This document shows positions 10,616 to 22,421 of a stretch of 64,000 bases of DNA, one piece after another. A program made the translations under genes and the position numbers. Source of the DNA: Macrothele yani (Eukaryota; Arthropoda; Arachnida; Araneae; Macrothelidae). The first letter of the stretch is position 1, and each line of letters begins with the position of its first letter. Under the pieces are notes generated by a model that ran no database searches, had not been told where the DNA came from, and worked only from the letters and a program-made list of their open reading frames with translations. The stretch covers positions 104,512,424 to 104,576,423 of the forward strand of contig CM077027.1 in NCBI GenBank assembly GCA_039090855.1. Reading direction: 5' to 3'.

Positions 10616-11035
10616 TTAGGGCCTTATTATCAGACGAAAATAAATGTCCACGCAGGGTTTCTTTGGCTTTTGGAAACAAGAAGAAGTCAGAAGGGGCCAA
10701 GAATGGAGAATAGACTGGATGTGGCAAAACTTGACGCCTTCTGTAACCAAAAAATCAATTATCTTGGATGCAGTGTGAGCCGATGCATTGTCGTAGTGCA
10801 AATGGAGGTTCTCATATTTCGATCTTGGGTGCTTTTTATTCCATTCTGTGATGATTTTTGGAAGATATTGTGTGGTATACCAAATAGCAGTAATATTTCT
10901 TTGATTTCCAAGAACAATAGTTGTCACATGTTCTGTTTTACAGAAGAAGGACGCTGCCGTTTTCTTCCCTGGCCTGCGGGTTCGTCGGACTTTAGTTGGA
11001 AGTGCATCGTCACCTGCGAAGCACCAGACCCTTGA
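10616..11035 (-). pseudogene. mariner transposase remnant
   Basis: On the minus strand one frame reads VWCFAGDDALPTKVRRTRRP, KKTAASFFCKTEHVTTIVL, then EWNKKHPRSKYENLHLHYD with HYDNASAHTA, the second catalytic Asp region of mariner transposases. The following PDLAPCDFFLF-type block is scrambled by a frameshift (LHSWPLLTSSCFQKPKK). The first Asp block is missing or unrecognisable. This is a pseudogene lying directly right of the P element. Confidence 0.7.
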
Positions 11036-11499
11036 TTATCCCTTTCGTAATGCATTATACATTTCAGTTAATGACGCCATCTTGTATGAATTGCTCGCCG
11101 TCTCAAAAACAAAAATTTTCTTCTGCTCTAAGAAAGCTTTAATAAGGTGTTTGGTGAGAGCGAAATTCACGACAGGAGCTGATCGCCGACCGTGTGGCAG
11201 ACCCCCTCCGCGGTCGGCCATACCGTCGGGAGACCTTGGAAATTTTTTCAGGAGGCAATTTTTATGTTTTCAAATCGAAGTCATAATCCATATTTCGGTT
11301 AAAATAAATGGACAGAGCCGAACTTCTTTATTTTGTCGCCCAAGATAATTGCATATCTCGGCCTCAAATACAAGCTGACTTTTTTCTTCAATGTTTATTA
11401 ATAGCGAACAATTTTAATGGCAACCGTATTCGTATGGTCTCTTCAATAAGAAACGTACCTCTGAGTAAAGAAAAGAGCTCTGACTCCATCTAAATGTGT
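11036..11499. other. unassigned, possibly more of the mariner remnant
   Basis: A minus-strand frame with GRRSAPVVNFALTKHLIKAF continues from the remnant to about 11221, but I cannot place it in a family. Nothing is recognised from 11222 to 11499. Confidence 0.4.
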
Positions 11500-12390
11500 T
11501 TCATCCCAGATGTGCTCGATGGATGGCATCCCAGATGTGCTCGATGGGATTGAGGTCAGGTGACCTAGCTGGCCAAGGAAGCGAGGTCACGTCGGTGGAG
11601 TGTTCATCCAACCATTCGGATACAATTCGGGAGCGATGGCATGGTGCATTGTCTTGTTGCAGGATGAGGTCCCCAGTGGGATGTTGAAGACGAACAAACG
11701 GGAGCAAATGGTCGTCCAGGATATCCCGGTAACGTTGACCTGTGAGGGACGATGTTACACGTACAAGGGGTCCCATTTCAGTCCACATAAACAGTTCCCA
11801 GACGAGAATGCCACCCCCACCAGCTTGAAGAGTACTATGCTGTCAAGAAGGATCTGTCGCTTCATGTGGTTTGCGCCATACTCGTATCCTGCCATCCGCA
11901 TGTACCAACGTGAATCTCGACTCATTAGTCCAGGCAAAATTTGTCCATATGTCTAGGGCCCAGTGGCGATGTTCCCGCGCCCATGCTAATCTTTGCACTC
12001 TGTGATGTGCGGTCAGCAGCAGTACCCTCGTGGGACAATGGCTTCTGTACCCGATAGCGAGGAAATGGTTCTGAATGGTGTGGCTGCTTACACGTTTTTG
12101 TGCACCAGCGTTAAATTGCCAAGTGATTTCTTGCACTATGGCCCGTCTATCCGCTGTTACAATGCGATCTAGCCGACGATGACCCAGCTCATCAACACGC
12201 TGTTGTCCACGGTAAAACCATCCCTTGCAGGGATGGTTTTACCGGATTTGATGTGCTCACGGTGCAGCTGTGACACAGTGGCCCGTGAAAATCCCAGTGC
12301 CTGCACGACTTCCGAGATGGAGTGACCCATTCGTCGGGTCCCGACAATTTGCCCACGATCAAATGCGCTTAGATCGTTCGTCTTACCCAT
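11500..12390 (-). pseudogene. Tc1-A transposase pseudogene, copy 2
   Basis: The start MGKTNDLSAFDRGQIVG is at 12390 on the minus strand. The HTH segment GHSISEVVQALGFSRATVS, a first Asp motif WTNESRFTLVHADG (Asp replaced by Asn), QQDNAPCHRSR and SPDLNPIEHIWDAI are visible. Thirty-six residues lie between the last Asp and Glu. It is broken by a stop after the HTH region (about 12170), frameshifts, and loss of the C-terminus. A 33-bp perfect palindrome at 12211-12243 disrupts the linker. Confidence 0.85.
12211..12243. repeat. perfect 14-bp-arm hairpin inside Tc1-A copy 2
   Basis: Arms ggtaaaaccatccc and gggatggttttacc flank the loop ttgca. Copy 1 has only one of these arms at the same place (ggtaaaaccatccgcgcac, about 534), so the second arm is a new inverted duplication in this copy. 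Confidence 0.95.
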
Positions 12391-12541
12391 ACTGCGTCCG
12401 ACTGTTACTGATTCCCATCGCATCACTCCTTATATTGTCGGATCGCTGCATACGTCATGTCGTTTCCGTTTACAGGGCCGCCCACAGCGCCACATTTGCA
12501 TAACGCCAGCTGTCTCTAATTCAATTGCTCTTCAGTGTATA

Positions 12542-12791
12542 TTAGCTGGGAATTTTCGAATTTGTTACCGAAGTTTTTAATTACCATTCATTTCATGAAA
12601 TTTGCCTATTACAAGCATGCCTGGAAATGACAATCATATTTCAATTTTAAGTAAATAACGTTAAGCTGGTTTTTTTTTTCAAAGGATTTGACATCATTTT
12701 CTCTGGAACTGTAAAACTAAGGCACATAATTTTTAAATTAAATAAATTGACTAGTACGGTGGTGAGTTACCTTATGGATTTACAGGAAAAT
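12542..12791. other. unassigned AT-rich sequence
   Basis: No feature recognised apart from short homopolymer runs. Confidence 0.5.
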
Positions 12792-12802
12792 ATAAATGAA
12801 AA

Positions 12803-15800
12803 GGGATGTAAGGTCAGGTGATGCGTAACATCACAGCCTCTCCTTGACAAATGTCAACCCCGCCTTCTCGTGGTGCATCCTGTTCCCACTAAAGGGGCTC
12901 TGACGACCGCAAATAGCGGTATAACTATACCATCGGGATCAGAGGAAATGCTATCCCACACTCACCAACCCGCTTGGCCAGCGTGGTGAGTTATGGCCAA
13001 ACACCTCCAAAATGACTCTACAACTTAAATCTTGGCCCTCAGTCTCCGGCAGCTGGAATGTACCTGGCCAAGGCAGCGGCCAGTGCGACATGAAGGCAGA
13101 GGGTGCTAAGAATCCCCGGAGGACCGGACTAGGCTGCCATTTGATGCTGACCTTGGTTACCTACAACGGACGCTCCCTATCTTCTGATTCAAGGCTTCTT
13201 GAATTGGAAGAGGAACTACAAAGGATCAAGTGGGACATCGTCGGGCTGAGTGAGGTAAGGAGAAAAGGAGAAGATCTCATTGAACTGAAAAGTGGACATC
13301 TCTTCTATTATCGTGGGACAGATACTGGCAGAACTAGTGGTGTTGGATTTATAATAAACAAGAAACTGAAGGATAAAGTGGTAGAAGTTGAAAGTTCCTC
13401 GGACAGAGCTGCACGACTCGTTATCCAACTATCGAGAAGATACCAGGCTCAGATTATTCAAACTTATGCACCCACCACAAGTCATCCTGAAGAAGAAATT
13501 GAAGAATTTTATGAGGAAATTCGTCATCTAAATAATAAAGGTAAGAAGCACTTGAAGATAATTATGGGAGATTTCAATGCAAAAATAGGGCACCGGCAAC
13601 AGAATGAAACTTCAGTAGGTAAATTCGGTCACGGCAACAGAAACCAGCGTGGAAATACTCTCGTTGAGTTTGCAGAGGCAGAAGGATTTTTCATCTTGAA
13701 TTCCTTTTTCAAGAAAAAGCCACACAGGAAATGGACATGGAGACATCCAATTGGGACGACAAGTGAAATTGATTTTATTATGTGTAACAAAAAATTCGTC
13801 ATCGAAGACTGCAGTGTGCTAAACAAGTTCAACACAGGTAGTGACCATAGATTGGTGAGATGTAAGATGCACCTCAACACTAAACTGGAACGTGGCAAGC
13901 TCATAAGACAAACAAAATGTATTGACATAACCAACCTTAAAAAACAAGATAATACTTTCAAGTTGGAACTGAAGAACAGATTCTCTGCTTTAGAAGGCCT
14001 AACATCGGAAGAAGTGGATATTTCGGAAGTTAACAGAAAAGTAACCAAAGCTCTTATGGAAACAGCAACAAAATTAGCTGGGTCTAAGAACAAGTTGCAT
14101 GTAAACAAATTATCAGGAAAAACCAAAATGTTGATGCAAAAAAGAAGAGAGATGAGGACAACTAAAGAAGATGTGACTTCCAAAGTGGAATATATAGAGC
14201 TATGCAAGACAGCACGAAAAAGTATCACTGAAGACGTAAGGAAATTCAACTGTGAGCTAGTGAGGAAAGCAATTGAAAACAACCAAAGCCTAAAGATAGC
14301 AAAGGGACATCTCAGTAAGGGAAAAAAACAGATTATGGCTCTGAGAAAAGAAGATGGTTCTATAACAAGAAATAGAGGCGAAATTTTGACAAGAGTGAAA
14401 GATTTCTACTCCAAATTATATGAAAGGGATGATACATGTACTCCAGACATCATGAAAGGTACCAGAGTTCTTCCAGTCCTCCCAGCAGAAGTTGCACATG
14501 CAATCAAGAACATGAAGCGGGGAAAGCTCCAGGAGAAGATGGAATTACTATAGACATCATACAAGAAGCAAGTGGAGAAATTGAAACAGTACTCGCCCAA
14601 ATTTTCACTCGATGCCTTAATGAAGGGAAGATTCCTGAGGATTGGAACAATGCTACAATGATCCTGCTACATAAAAAAGGTGACATTGAGGATCTCAGGA
14701 ACTACAGACCTATCAGCCTCCTATCAGTGGTTTATAAAATCTTCACTAAAGTTCTTTCACACCGCTTGAAGGTAACACTGGACATGGCTCAACCGAGAGA
14801 ACAAGCTGGATTCAGGAGTGGGTACAGCACAATAGATCATATCCACGTACTGAGAGAACTAATTGAAAGAGCGAGGGAATATGAACTTCCATTGTGCATG
14901 GCTTTTATCGATTATGAAAAAGCCTTTGATTCGGTGAAACCATCAGCAGTTACCACGGCTCTGAAATCCTGCGGTATTGAAGATGCATACATTAATATTA
15001 TTAACAACATCTATGAAAATGCAAGTGCAAAGATTCGGCTGTTTGAAAATACAACACACATAAAAATTGGAAAGGGAGTGAGACAAGGTGACACCATATC
15101 TCCGAAGCTCTTTAATGCCACATTGGAAAATGTCTTTCAATCACTGAACTGGGAAAACAAAGGGATAAAGATTAATGGAGATTATCTAACCCACCTTCGT
15201 TTTGCTGATGACGTAGTCATTTTTGCAACTACCCCATCAGAGCTGCAGAGTATGATCCAGGAACTTGCTGACAAGAGTAAAGAAGTGGGATTAAAAATGA
15301 ACTTTCAGAAGACAAAAGTGATGTTCAATGCTTTTACAAGAAATGAAGATTTATCGATTGATGGAGAAAAACTGGAGATAACAGATACGTATGTTTATCT
15401 TGGACAGCAGATATCAAGTGAGGGTCACATTGATGAAGAAATTAATAGGCGTACAAAACTTGCCTGGAGAGCTTTTGGAAGAAACAGCATAATTTTCAAG
15501 AGCAATATGCCATTATGTCTTAAAAGAAAAGTGTTTGATCAATGCATCCTTCCAGTGCTTACGTATGGTGCAGAGACGTGGACCTTAACTAAAAGAGACA
15601 TACAAAGGCTGCAGACAACTCAAAGAAGCATGGAGAGGTGCATGCTTGGTATAACCAGGAGAGATAAGAAGAGGAACTCGTGGATCCGAAAAATGACGAG
15701 AGTGGAAGACATCATGATCAGAGTTAAATCCCTGAAATGGCAATGGGCTGGACATACTGCCAGAAGGACAGACCATAGATGGACAGCCGAAATTTTAGAT

Positions 15801-15982
15801 TGGATTCCAAGGGACAGGAAAAGACCCAGAAAAAGACCACATGGGAGATGGGTGGATGAAATTCGTAAATACGCGGGAGTGACATGGAGGAGACTGGCAC
15901 AAGACAGACTGTTGTGGAGGAAACTTGGGGAGACCTTCGTCCAGCAGTGGATTGATAATGGTTGACAATGATGATGATGATG
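12803..15982 (+). mobile_element. RTE LINE copy 1, full length
   Basis: This non-LTR retrotransposon starts gggatgtaaggtcaggtgat and ends in an ATGATG-type microsatellite tail, typical of RTE elements. It is flanked by an exact 11-bp target duplication ataaatgaaaa (12792-12802 and 15983-15993). The 5' leader of about 210 bp precedes one long endonuclease-RT frame. A near-identical copy sits 620 bp downstream in the same orientation. Confidence 0.96.
13012..15965 (+). pseudogene. RTE endonuclease-reverse transcriptase, one frameshift (copy 1)
   Basis: The encoded polyprotein would nick target DNA and reverse-transcribe the LINE RNA at the nick. The APE-type endonuclease begins near residue 48 (TYNGRSLSSDSRLLELEEEL), with WDIVGLSEVR, IIMGDFNAKIG and GSDHRLV motifs. 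Reverse transcriptase motifs follow: GEDGITIDII, NYRPISLLSVVYK, EQAGFRSGYSTIDHI, FIDYEKAFDSV, VRQGDTISPKLF and LRFADDVVIFA. The C-terminal block WAGHTARRTDHRWTAEIL with WIPRDRKRPRKRPHGRW is characteristic of RTE. A single missing base near 14524, in the codons before GEDG, splits it into frames 13012-14553 and about 14520-15965. Copy 2 is intact at that point. Intact length would be about 985 residues. The ATG at 13012 is the first in the open frame and lies in the same context in copy 2. Confidence 0.95.
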
Positions 15983-15993
15983 ATAAATGAAAA

Positions 15994-16588
15994 ATGAATT
16001 GGAAATTTTCTTTTATCTCAGAAGTTTGTATTCACTGAAACGACGGGTTCTTGCATTTGAAGAAAAACGTTTTAACCATTATTTCTCTCGTTTATATTGA
16101 GTCAATATGTCCTTCTTGAAAAGATGCCTTTGTATCTGTAGTTCCCTTAATGATATTATGGCACTTTATAATTTGATCCAAAAAACATCCTTTCTTTAAT
16201 TTTTTTCACTTGGATTTCGACTGCGTTTTTATATTTGCTAACTTCATTTTCACTGCCGTCAACCATGTTTCTCGTCTTTCCAAACTGTGAACGAGTATTT
16301 AAGAAATAACAATACAGATTACTTCGGTTTGTTTTGCCTCGAAAATAAGTCTTTGCGGTATGCTGCGGAAGTGAATAATCAACATTTCAACCTTTTTGAA
16401 TGTGTAATTTGAGTACGGTAAGAGATATCTGTGCTTTCGCTTTCATGTTCGTTTTGAAATAAAATCTTTTCTAAAGTGTTAGCTTTGCTCTTCAGTTTGT
16501 TTAGGCAATCAAAGATAAAAAGGGATCGGCAATGACCGTTATATCACACAGAAAAATTTAGTTCCACATTCTGAAAATAAAATTAAAT
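15994..16588. other. unassigned sequence between the two RTE copies
   Basis: AT-rich; nothing recognised. It is unrelated to either RTE element, so the copies are separate insertions rather than a tandem duplication. Confidence 0.6.
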
Positions 16589-16601
16589 ATATTATATTTG
16601 T

Positions 16602-19600
16602 GGGATGTAAGGTCAGGTGATGCGTAACATCACAGCCTCTCCTTGACAAATGTCAACCCCGCCTTCTCGTGGTGCATCCTGTTCCCACTAAAGGGGCTCT
16701 GACGACCGCCCATAGCGGTATAACTATACCATCGGGATCAGAGGAAATTCTATCCCACACTCACCAACCCGCTTGGCCAGCGTGGTGAGTTATGGCCAAA
16801 CCCCTCCAAAATGATTCCACAACTTAAATCTTGGCCCTCAGTCTCCGGCAGCTGGAATGTACCTGGCCAAGGCAGCGGCCAGTGCGACATGAAGGCAGAG
16901 GGTGCTAAGAATCCCCGGAGGACCGGACTAGGCTGCCATCTGATGCTGACCTTGGCTACTTACAATGGACGCTCCCTATCTTCTGATTCAAGGCTTCTTG
17001 AATTGGAAGAGGAACTACAAAGGATCAAGTGGGACATCGTGGGGCTAAGTGAGGTAAGGAGAAAAGGAGAAGATCTCATCGAACTGAAAAGTGGACATCT
17101 CTTCTACTATCGTGGGACAGATACTGGCAGAACTAGTGGTGTTGGATTTATAATAAACAAGAAACTGAAGGATAAAGTTGTAGAAGTTGAAAGTTCCTCT
17201 GACAGAGCTGCACGACTTGTTATCCAACTCTCGAAAAGATACCAGGCTCAGATTATTCAAACTTATGCACCCACCACAAGTCATCCTGAAGAAGAAATTG
17301 AAGAATTTTATGAGGAAATTTGTCATCTAAATAATAAAGGTAAGCAGCACTTGAAAATAATTATGGGAGATTTCAATGCAAAAATAGGGCAACGGCAACA
17401 GAATGAAACTTCAGTAGGTAAATTCGGTCATGGCAACAGAAACCAGCGTGGAAATACTCTCGTTGAGTTTGCAGAGGCAGAAGGGTTTTTCATCTTGAAC
17501 TCCTTCTTCAAGAAAAAGCCACACAGGAAATGGACATGGAGACATCCAAATGGGACGACAAGTGAAATTGATTTTATTATGTGTAACAAAAAATTCGTCA
17601 TAGAAGACTGCAGTGTGCTAAACAAGTTCAACACAGGTAGTGACCATAGATTGGTGAGATGTAAGATGCACCTCAACACTAAACGTGAACGTGGCAAGCT
17701 CATAAGACAAACAAAATCTATTGACATAACCAACCTTAAAAAACACCATAATACCTTCAAGTTAGAACTGAAGAACAGGTTCTCTGCTTTAGAAGGCCTA
17801 ACATCGGAAGAAGTGGACATCTCTGAAGTTAACAGAAAAGTAACCAAAGCTCTTATGGAAACAGCAACAAAATTAGCTGGGTCTAAGAACAAGTTGCATG
17901 TGAACAAATTATCAGGAAAAACCAAAATGTTGATGCAAAACAGAAGAGAGATGAGGACAACTAAAGAAGATGTGACTTCCAAAGTGGAATATATAGAGCT
18001 ATGCAAGACAGTAAGAAAAAGTATCACTGAAGACGTAAGGAAATTCAACTGTGAACTAGTGAGGAAAGCAATTGAAAACAACCAAAGCCTAAAGATAGCA
18101 AAGGGACATCTCAGTAAGGGAAGAAAACAGATTATGGCACTGAGAAAAGAAGATGGTTCTGTAACAAGAAATAGAGGCGAAATTTTGACAAGAGTGAAAG
18201 ATTTCTACTCAAAATTATATGAAAGGGATGATATATGCACTCCAGACATCATGAAAGATACCAGTACCAGAGTTCCCCCAGTCCTTCCAGCAGAAGTTGC
18301 ACATGCAATCAAGAACATGAAGCGAGGAAAAGCTCCAGGAGAAGATGGAATTACTGTAGACATCATACAAGAAGCAAGTGGAGAAATCGAAACAGTACTC
18401 GCCCAAATTTTCACTCGATGCCTTAATGAAGGAAAGATTCCTGAGGATTGGAACACCGCTACAATGATCCTGCTACATAAGAAAGGTGACATTGAGGATC
18501 TCGGAAACTACAGACCTATCAGCCTCCTATCAGTAGTTTATAAAATCTTCACTAAAGTTCTTTCACACCGCTTGAAGGTAGCACTAGACATGGCTCAACC
18601 GAGAGAACAAGCTGGATTCAGGAGTGGCTACAGCACAATAGATCATATCCATGTGCTGAGAGAACTAATTGAAAGAGCGAGGGAATATGAACTTCCATTG
18701 TGCATGGCTTTTATCGATTATGAAAAAGCCTTTGATTCGGTGAAACCATCAGCAGTTACAATGGCTCTGAAAACCTGCAGTATTGAAGATGCATACATTA
18801 ATATTATTAATAACATCTATGAAAATGCAAGTGCAAAGATTAGGCTGTTTGAAAATACAACACACGTAAAAATTGGAAAGGGAGTGAGACAAGGTGACAC
18901 CATATCTCCGAAGCTCTTTAATGCCACATTGGAGGGTGTTTTTCAGTCGCTGAGCTGGGAAAACAAGGGGATAAAGATTAATGGAGATTATCTAACCCAC
19001 CTTCGTTTTGCTGATGACGTAGTCATTTTTGCAACTACCCCATCAGAGCTGCAGAGTATGATCCAGGAACTTGCTGACAAGAGTAAAGAAGTGGGATTAA
19101 AAATGAACTTTCAGAAGACAAAAGTGATGTTCAATGCTTTTACAAGAAATGAAGATTTATCGATTGATGGAGAAAAGCTGGAGATAACAGACACGTACGT
19201 TTATCTTGGACAGCAGATATCAAGTGAGGTCACATTGATGAAGAAATTAATCGGCGTACAAAACTTGCCTGGAGAGCTTTTGGAAGAAACAGCATAATTT
19301 TCAAGAGCAATATGCCATTATGTCTTAAAAGAAAAGTGTTTGATCAATGCATCCTTCCAGTGCTTACGTATGGTGCAGAGACGTGGACCTTAACTAAAAG
19401 AGACATACAAAGGCTGCAGACAACTCAAAGTAGCATGGAGAGGTGCATGCTTGGTGTAACCAGGAGAGATAAGAAGAGGAACTCGTGGATCCGAAAAATG
19501 ACGAGAGTGGAAGACATCATGATCAGAGTTAAATCCCTGAAATGGCAATGGGCTGGACATACTGCCAGAAGGACAGATCATCGATGGACAGCCGAAATTT

Positions 19601-19787
19601 TAGATTGGATTCCAAGGGACAGGAAAAGACCCAGAAGAAGACCACATGGAAGATGGGTGGATGAAATTCGAAAGTATGCAGGGGTGACATGGAGGAGACT
19701 GGCACAAGACAGACCGTTGTGGAGGAAACTTGGGGAGACCTTCGTCCAGCAGTGGATTGATAATGGTTGATGATGATGATGATGATG
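16602..19787 (+). mobile_element. RTE LINE copy 2, full length
   Basis: It has the same leader (gggatgtaaggtcaggtgat) and tail (seven or so TGA/ATG units) as copy 1. Its own 13-bp target duplication is atattatatttgt at 16589-16601 and 19788-19800. The different duplication and the unrelated spacer show an independent insertion. Sequence identity with copy 1 appears very high by eye. Confidence 0.96.
16811..19770 (+). pseudogene. RTE endonuclease-reverse transcriptase, one frameshift (copy 2)
   Basis: The first 828 codons are open (16811-19297) and include the complete APE endonuclease (GDFNAKIG near residue 186) and the RT catalytic core: FIDYEKAFDSV near 634, RQGDTISP near 693 and FADDVVIFA near 733. 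One missing G near 19229 (caagtgaggtcac against caagtgagggtcac in copy 1) shifts the frame. The C-terminal part resumes and is open at 19312-19770, with WIPRDRKRPRRRPHGRW and WRKLGETFVQQW. The lesion differs from that of copy 1. As it stands, the product would keep endonuclease and RT motifs but lose the C-terminal domain. Confidence 0.95.
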
Positions 19788-19800
19788 ATATTATATTTGT

Positions 19801-20478
19801 AATCATCGGAAAGACACACAGACACTGCTGTTCATAAATCTCGATATTTCTTTATTTTAAGAATCATTCCAAATAAGGAGAAATAAAACAGCAGAAGTGT
19901 TTTTCCATTTGACAGGAAATCAGTTTAACCACTTTCGTGTTCAATATTTGGTTCCCAGATATTAGAAAAACATGTCAGTGTTTTAAATCTGCAAATTAAA
20001 GATCCACGGCAGATACATGCCAGAGTTTTCGGCAAAAACAAAACAAAAAACAAACTATGTTAATGGTAGTGCATAGTACCGGAAACCGAACTATTTTGTT
20101 GTTGTATTCAAACGCAAGTGTAAAAAAAAAACAAAACAATCTAATGCAGAAGTTTGACATGAAACCAAAACAAGAAAAAGACAGAAAAGATTATGCAGAC
20201 ACGCGAGCATTAAACGAATATAGCGGATTTTTCTTGAATGCTCGAATACTATTATAACTATTAGATATCACTAATCAATTGTTCACTACGTGGAATATTC
20301 AATTATCTTCTCTTCCCCCAGTTTTTATTCAGTAATATTAAAACATGAAGGGCTGCATTTCTATTTTGTGCCGGTAAACATTTCCATGCCTTCTCTCAAA
20401 AATGAAGTGCTGATCATCTAAGATACAAGTTCTCACATTTTTTTCTGTTTTGCCATTCTTCCAAAATCCTCTTCTTAG
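19801..20478. other. unassigned AT-rich sequence
   Basis: No repeat or gene recognised. The 66-codon open frame near 20057 is low-complexity and unsupported. Confidence 0.5.
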
Positions 20479-22024
20479 TACACTGGTGTGCAAAAATTAA
20501 GGCCGAAAAGGAGAAATTAGCATAACAGCGGAACGAGCAGGCAGAACGGACCGAAAGACCACTCAGGAGATAGACTAGGGTCCGGTACGGTAGGGCATGC
20601 GCATATATACAGCATGACGTAGGGGGGGGGTGTCGGAAGGGCATAAAGCACACGGGCGGTGTACGCTTAGCAATTCGGTGAAAGCTATTGCACAGGTGTA
20701 CATCGGTTTGAACAACGTCGAGTTGCTGTCACTATGTGATATGGCCAACAGGCAATCCAGTAGACGACATCTGGATGACTTTACCCGAGGTCGCGTCATT
20801 GGGAAGTTGGAAGAAGGTCGAAGGGTTACTAGTGTGGCCGAGGAGTTCGGGATCGCTCACAGCATCGTTTCACGAGCTTGGAGAGTATTTCAAACGACAG
20901 GAACAGCTGTCCGAGAGTTTAGCAGTGGTCGTCCACGAGCAACCACAGCGGCGGACGACCGCTATATTGTCCTACAGGCGAGAAGAGACAGACGGCAGAC
21001 AGCGGGAGAAATCGCAAGGCACATGCAACAGACAACTGGACGTCCGTTATCGCATTTTACCGTGGCCAGGAGGCTGCACAAAGGTGGTCTATTTCCAGTA
21101 CGGTGTGTGCCATTAACGCCTGCTCATCGGAGATGGCGGTTTCTGTGGTGCCAGGAACACAAGAACTGGACACATCAGCAATGGGGTCGAGTTCTCTTTA
21201 CGGATGAGAGCCGATTTACTCTGACGTGAGATTCTGAACGTATACACATCTGGAGAGAGCAGGGGACACGCAATTACACCTCCAATATCATCGAAAGGGA
21301 CCGGTTTGGAGGTGGCGGAGTTCTCGTTTGGGGCGGTATCATGCTTGGTAGCCGTACTGTCCTCCACACCTACGAAGGAGGTTCAGTCATGATGTCCGCT
21401 ATTGTATTGAGGTTCTCCTGCCTCACGTGCGTCTGTTTAGAGGTGCTGTGGGTCCTGAGTTCCTTCTCATGGACGACAACGCTACACCTCATCGTACAGT
21501 GGCGGTCGCAGAGCTGTTGGAGAGTGAAGATATTCAACGCATGGATTAGCCCGCAAGGTCCACGGACCTAAATCCAATCGAACATGTGTCGGACCTTCTC
21601 GGAAGATGCTTGGCAGCACGCCACCAGCCGCCAGCAACGATTCCGCAGCTGCGATTGGCGCTACAAGAGGAATGGGCCGCGATGCCTCAACAGCTCCTTG
21701 ACAACCTCGTCCTCAGCATGGACAGACGTTGAAAATCCAGCAACACAGTCAGGGGTGATCATATCGCCTACTACAGACTGGATTTTCCTTGGCGGTCGCC
21801 TGTCACATGGACATTTCTGTCTTCTGTCCAGTTGTGCTCGAAGCTACATTTTCAATAAAGCGCCTTTGTATCCTTTGTATTTCTTGTTTGGACGGTTTTG
21901 CTCACTTGTCCCACATTCTAACATCTTGGGGATCTTATGGTATAATTCGAGTCGATGTGAAGCACTTCTGCACGACGTTACATTCGAAAAACCGTCTCGT
22001 CCTTAATTTTTGCACGCCAGTGTA
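20479..22024 (+). mobile_element. Tc1-C copy 1, full length
   Basis: Inverted ends tacactggtgtgcaaaaatt and aatttttgcacgccagtgta enclose about 1.54 kb with TA at the outside. A transposase pseudogene on the plus strand fills the middle. A related but diverged element is at 38540-40079 on the other strand. Confidence 0.9.
20741..21732 (+). pseudogene. Tc1-C transposase pseudogene
   Basis: It starts MANRQSSRRHLDDFTRGRVI. A paired-like helix-turn-helix (GRRVTSVAEEFGIAHSIVSRAW) is followed by a second one (RPLSHFTVARRLHKGGL). Catalytic motifs are LFTDESRFTL (about 21205), MDDNATPHRT (about 21470) and TDLNPIEHVSD (about 21565). The intact spacing of this family is 34 residues (see 38705-39840), the DD34E of classical Tc1. 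A stop lies right after the first motif at 21227-21229, the frame changes between about 21340 and 21450, and a further stop is at about 21546. It ends in QQLLDNLVLSMDRR before tga at 21730. Confidence 0.88.
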
Positions 22025-22421
22025 TTTATAGAACTGTCGAGTTTTAATGGTTGTGAAAATACATTACTTTTAAGCAGTCCACTGACACAGAATTTTGAGC
22101 GAGCTTGAGGAATGGAAAATTATCTTCTGATTACATGGGGTTGCCTCAGCTGGCTGGTTTTGCCCACAGACTTATTTGCTCTTGAACGCCAGTTATATCA
22201 AATCTCGTTTCACTTGCGTATCCTTTAAAGAGTGAAGATGGTCTTTTATTCCTCAGAAAAACTAAAGTTTTATCTATGACTTTTTGATAGCTGAAAACAA
22301 AAAAAGAAAAAAAAAAAAGACGAAATGGACAAAAAAAAAAAATGAAAAATGGGCTATCGGAAAGAGAAAAGTTTGGACGTATGAGTTAATGAAAACAATC
22401 TAAACAAAACAATATGGTATA
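22025..22421. other. unassigned sequence with A-rich runs
   Basis: Short A runs near 22300-22345; nothing else recognised. Confidence 0.5.

Larger units (their letters stand above)
11500..12541 (-). mobile_element. Tc1-A copy 2, 3'-truncated
   Basis: The right terminus gaattagagacagctgg / caattgctcttcagtgtata (to 12541) is the 5' TIR on the minus strand. The left side stops inside the transposase 3' region. At the break, catcccagatgtgctcgatg is duplicated (about 11505 and 11527), perhaps a repair scar. The 3' TIR is missing. Confidence 0.85.

Noticed and set aside
13629..14282. 217-codon minus-strand open frame (and its equal at 17428-18081)
   Set aside because: Antisense shadows of the RTE endonuclease-RT coding region.
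15983..16601. Tandem duplication as the source of the two RTE copies
   Set aside because: Each copy has its own target duplication and the spacer is not shared, so they are independent insertions.
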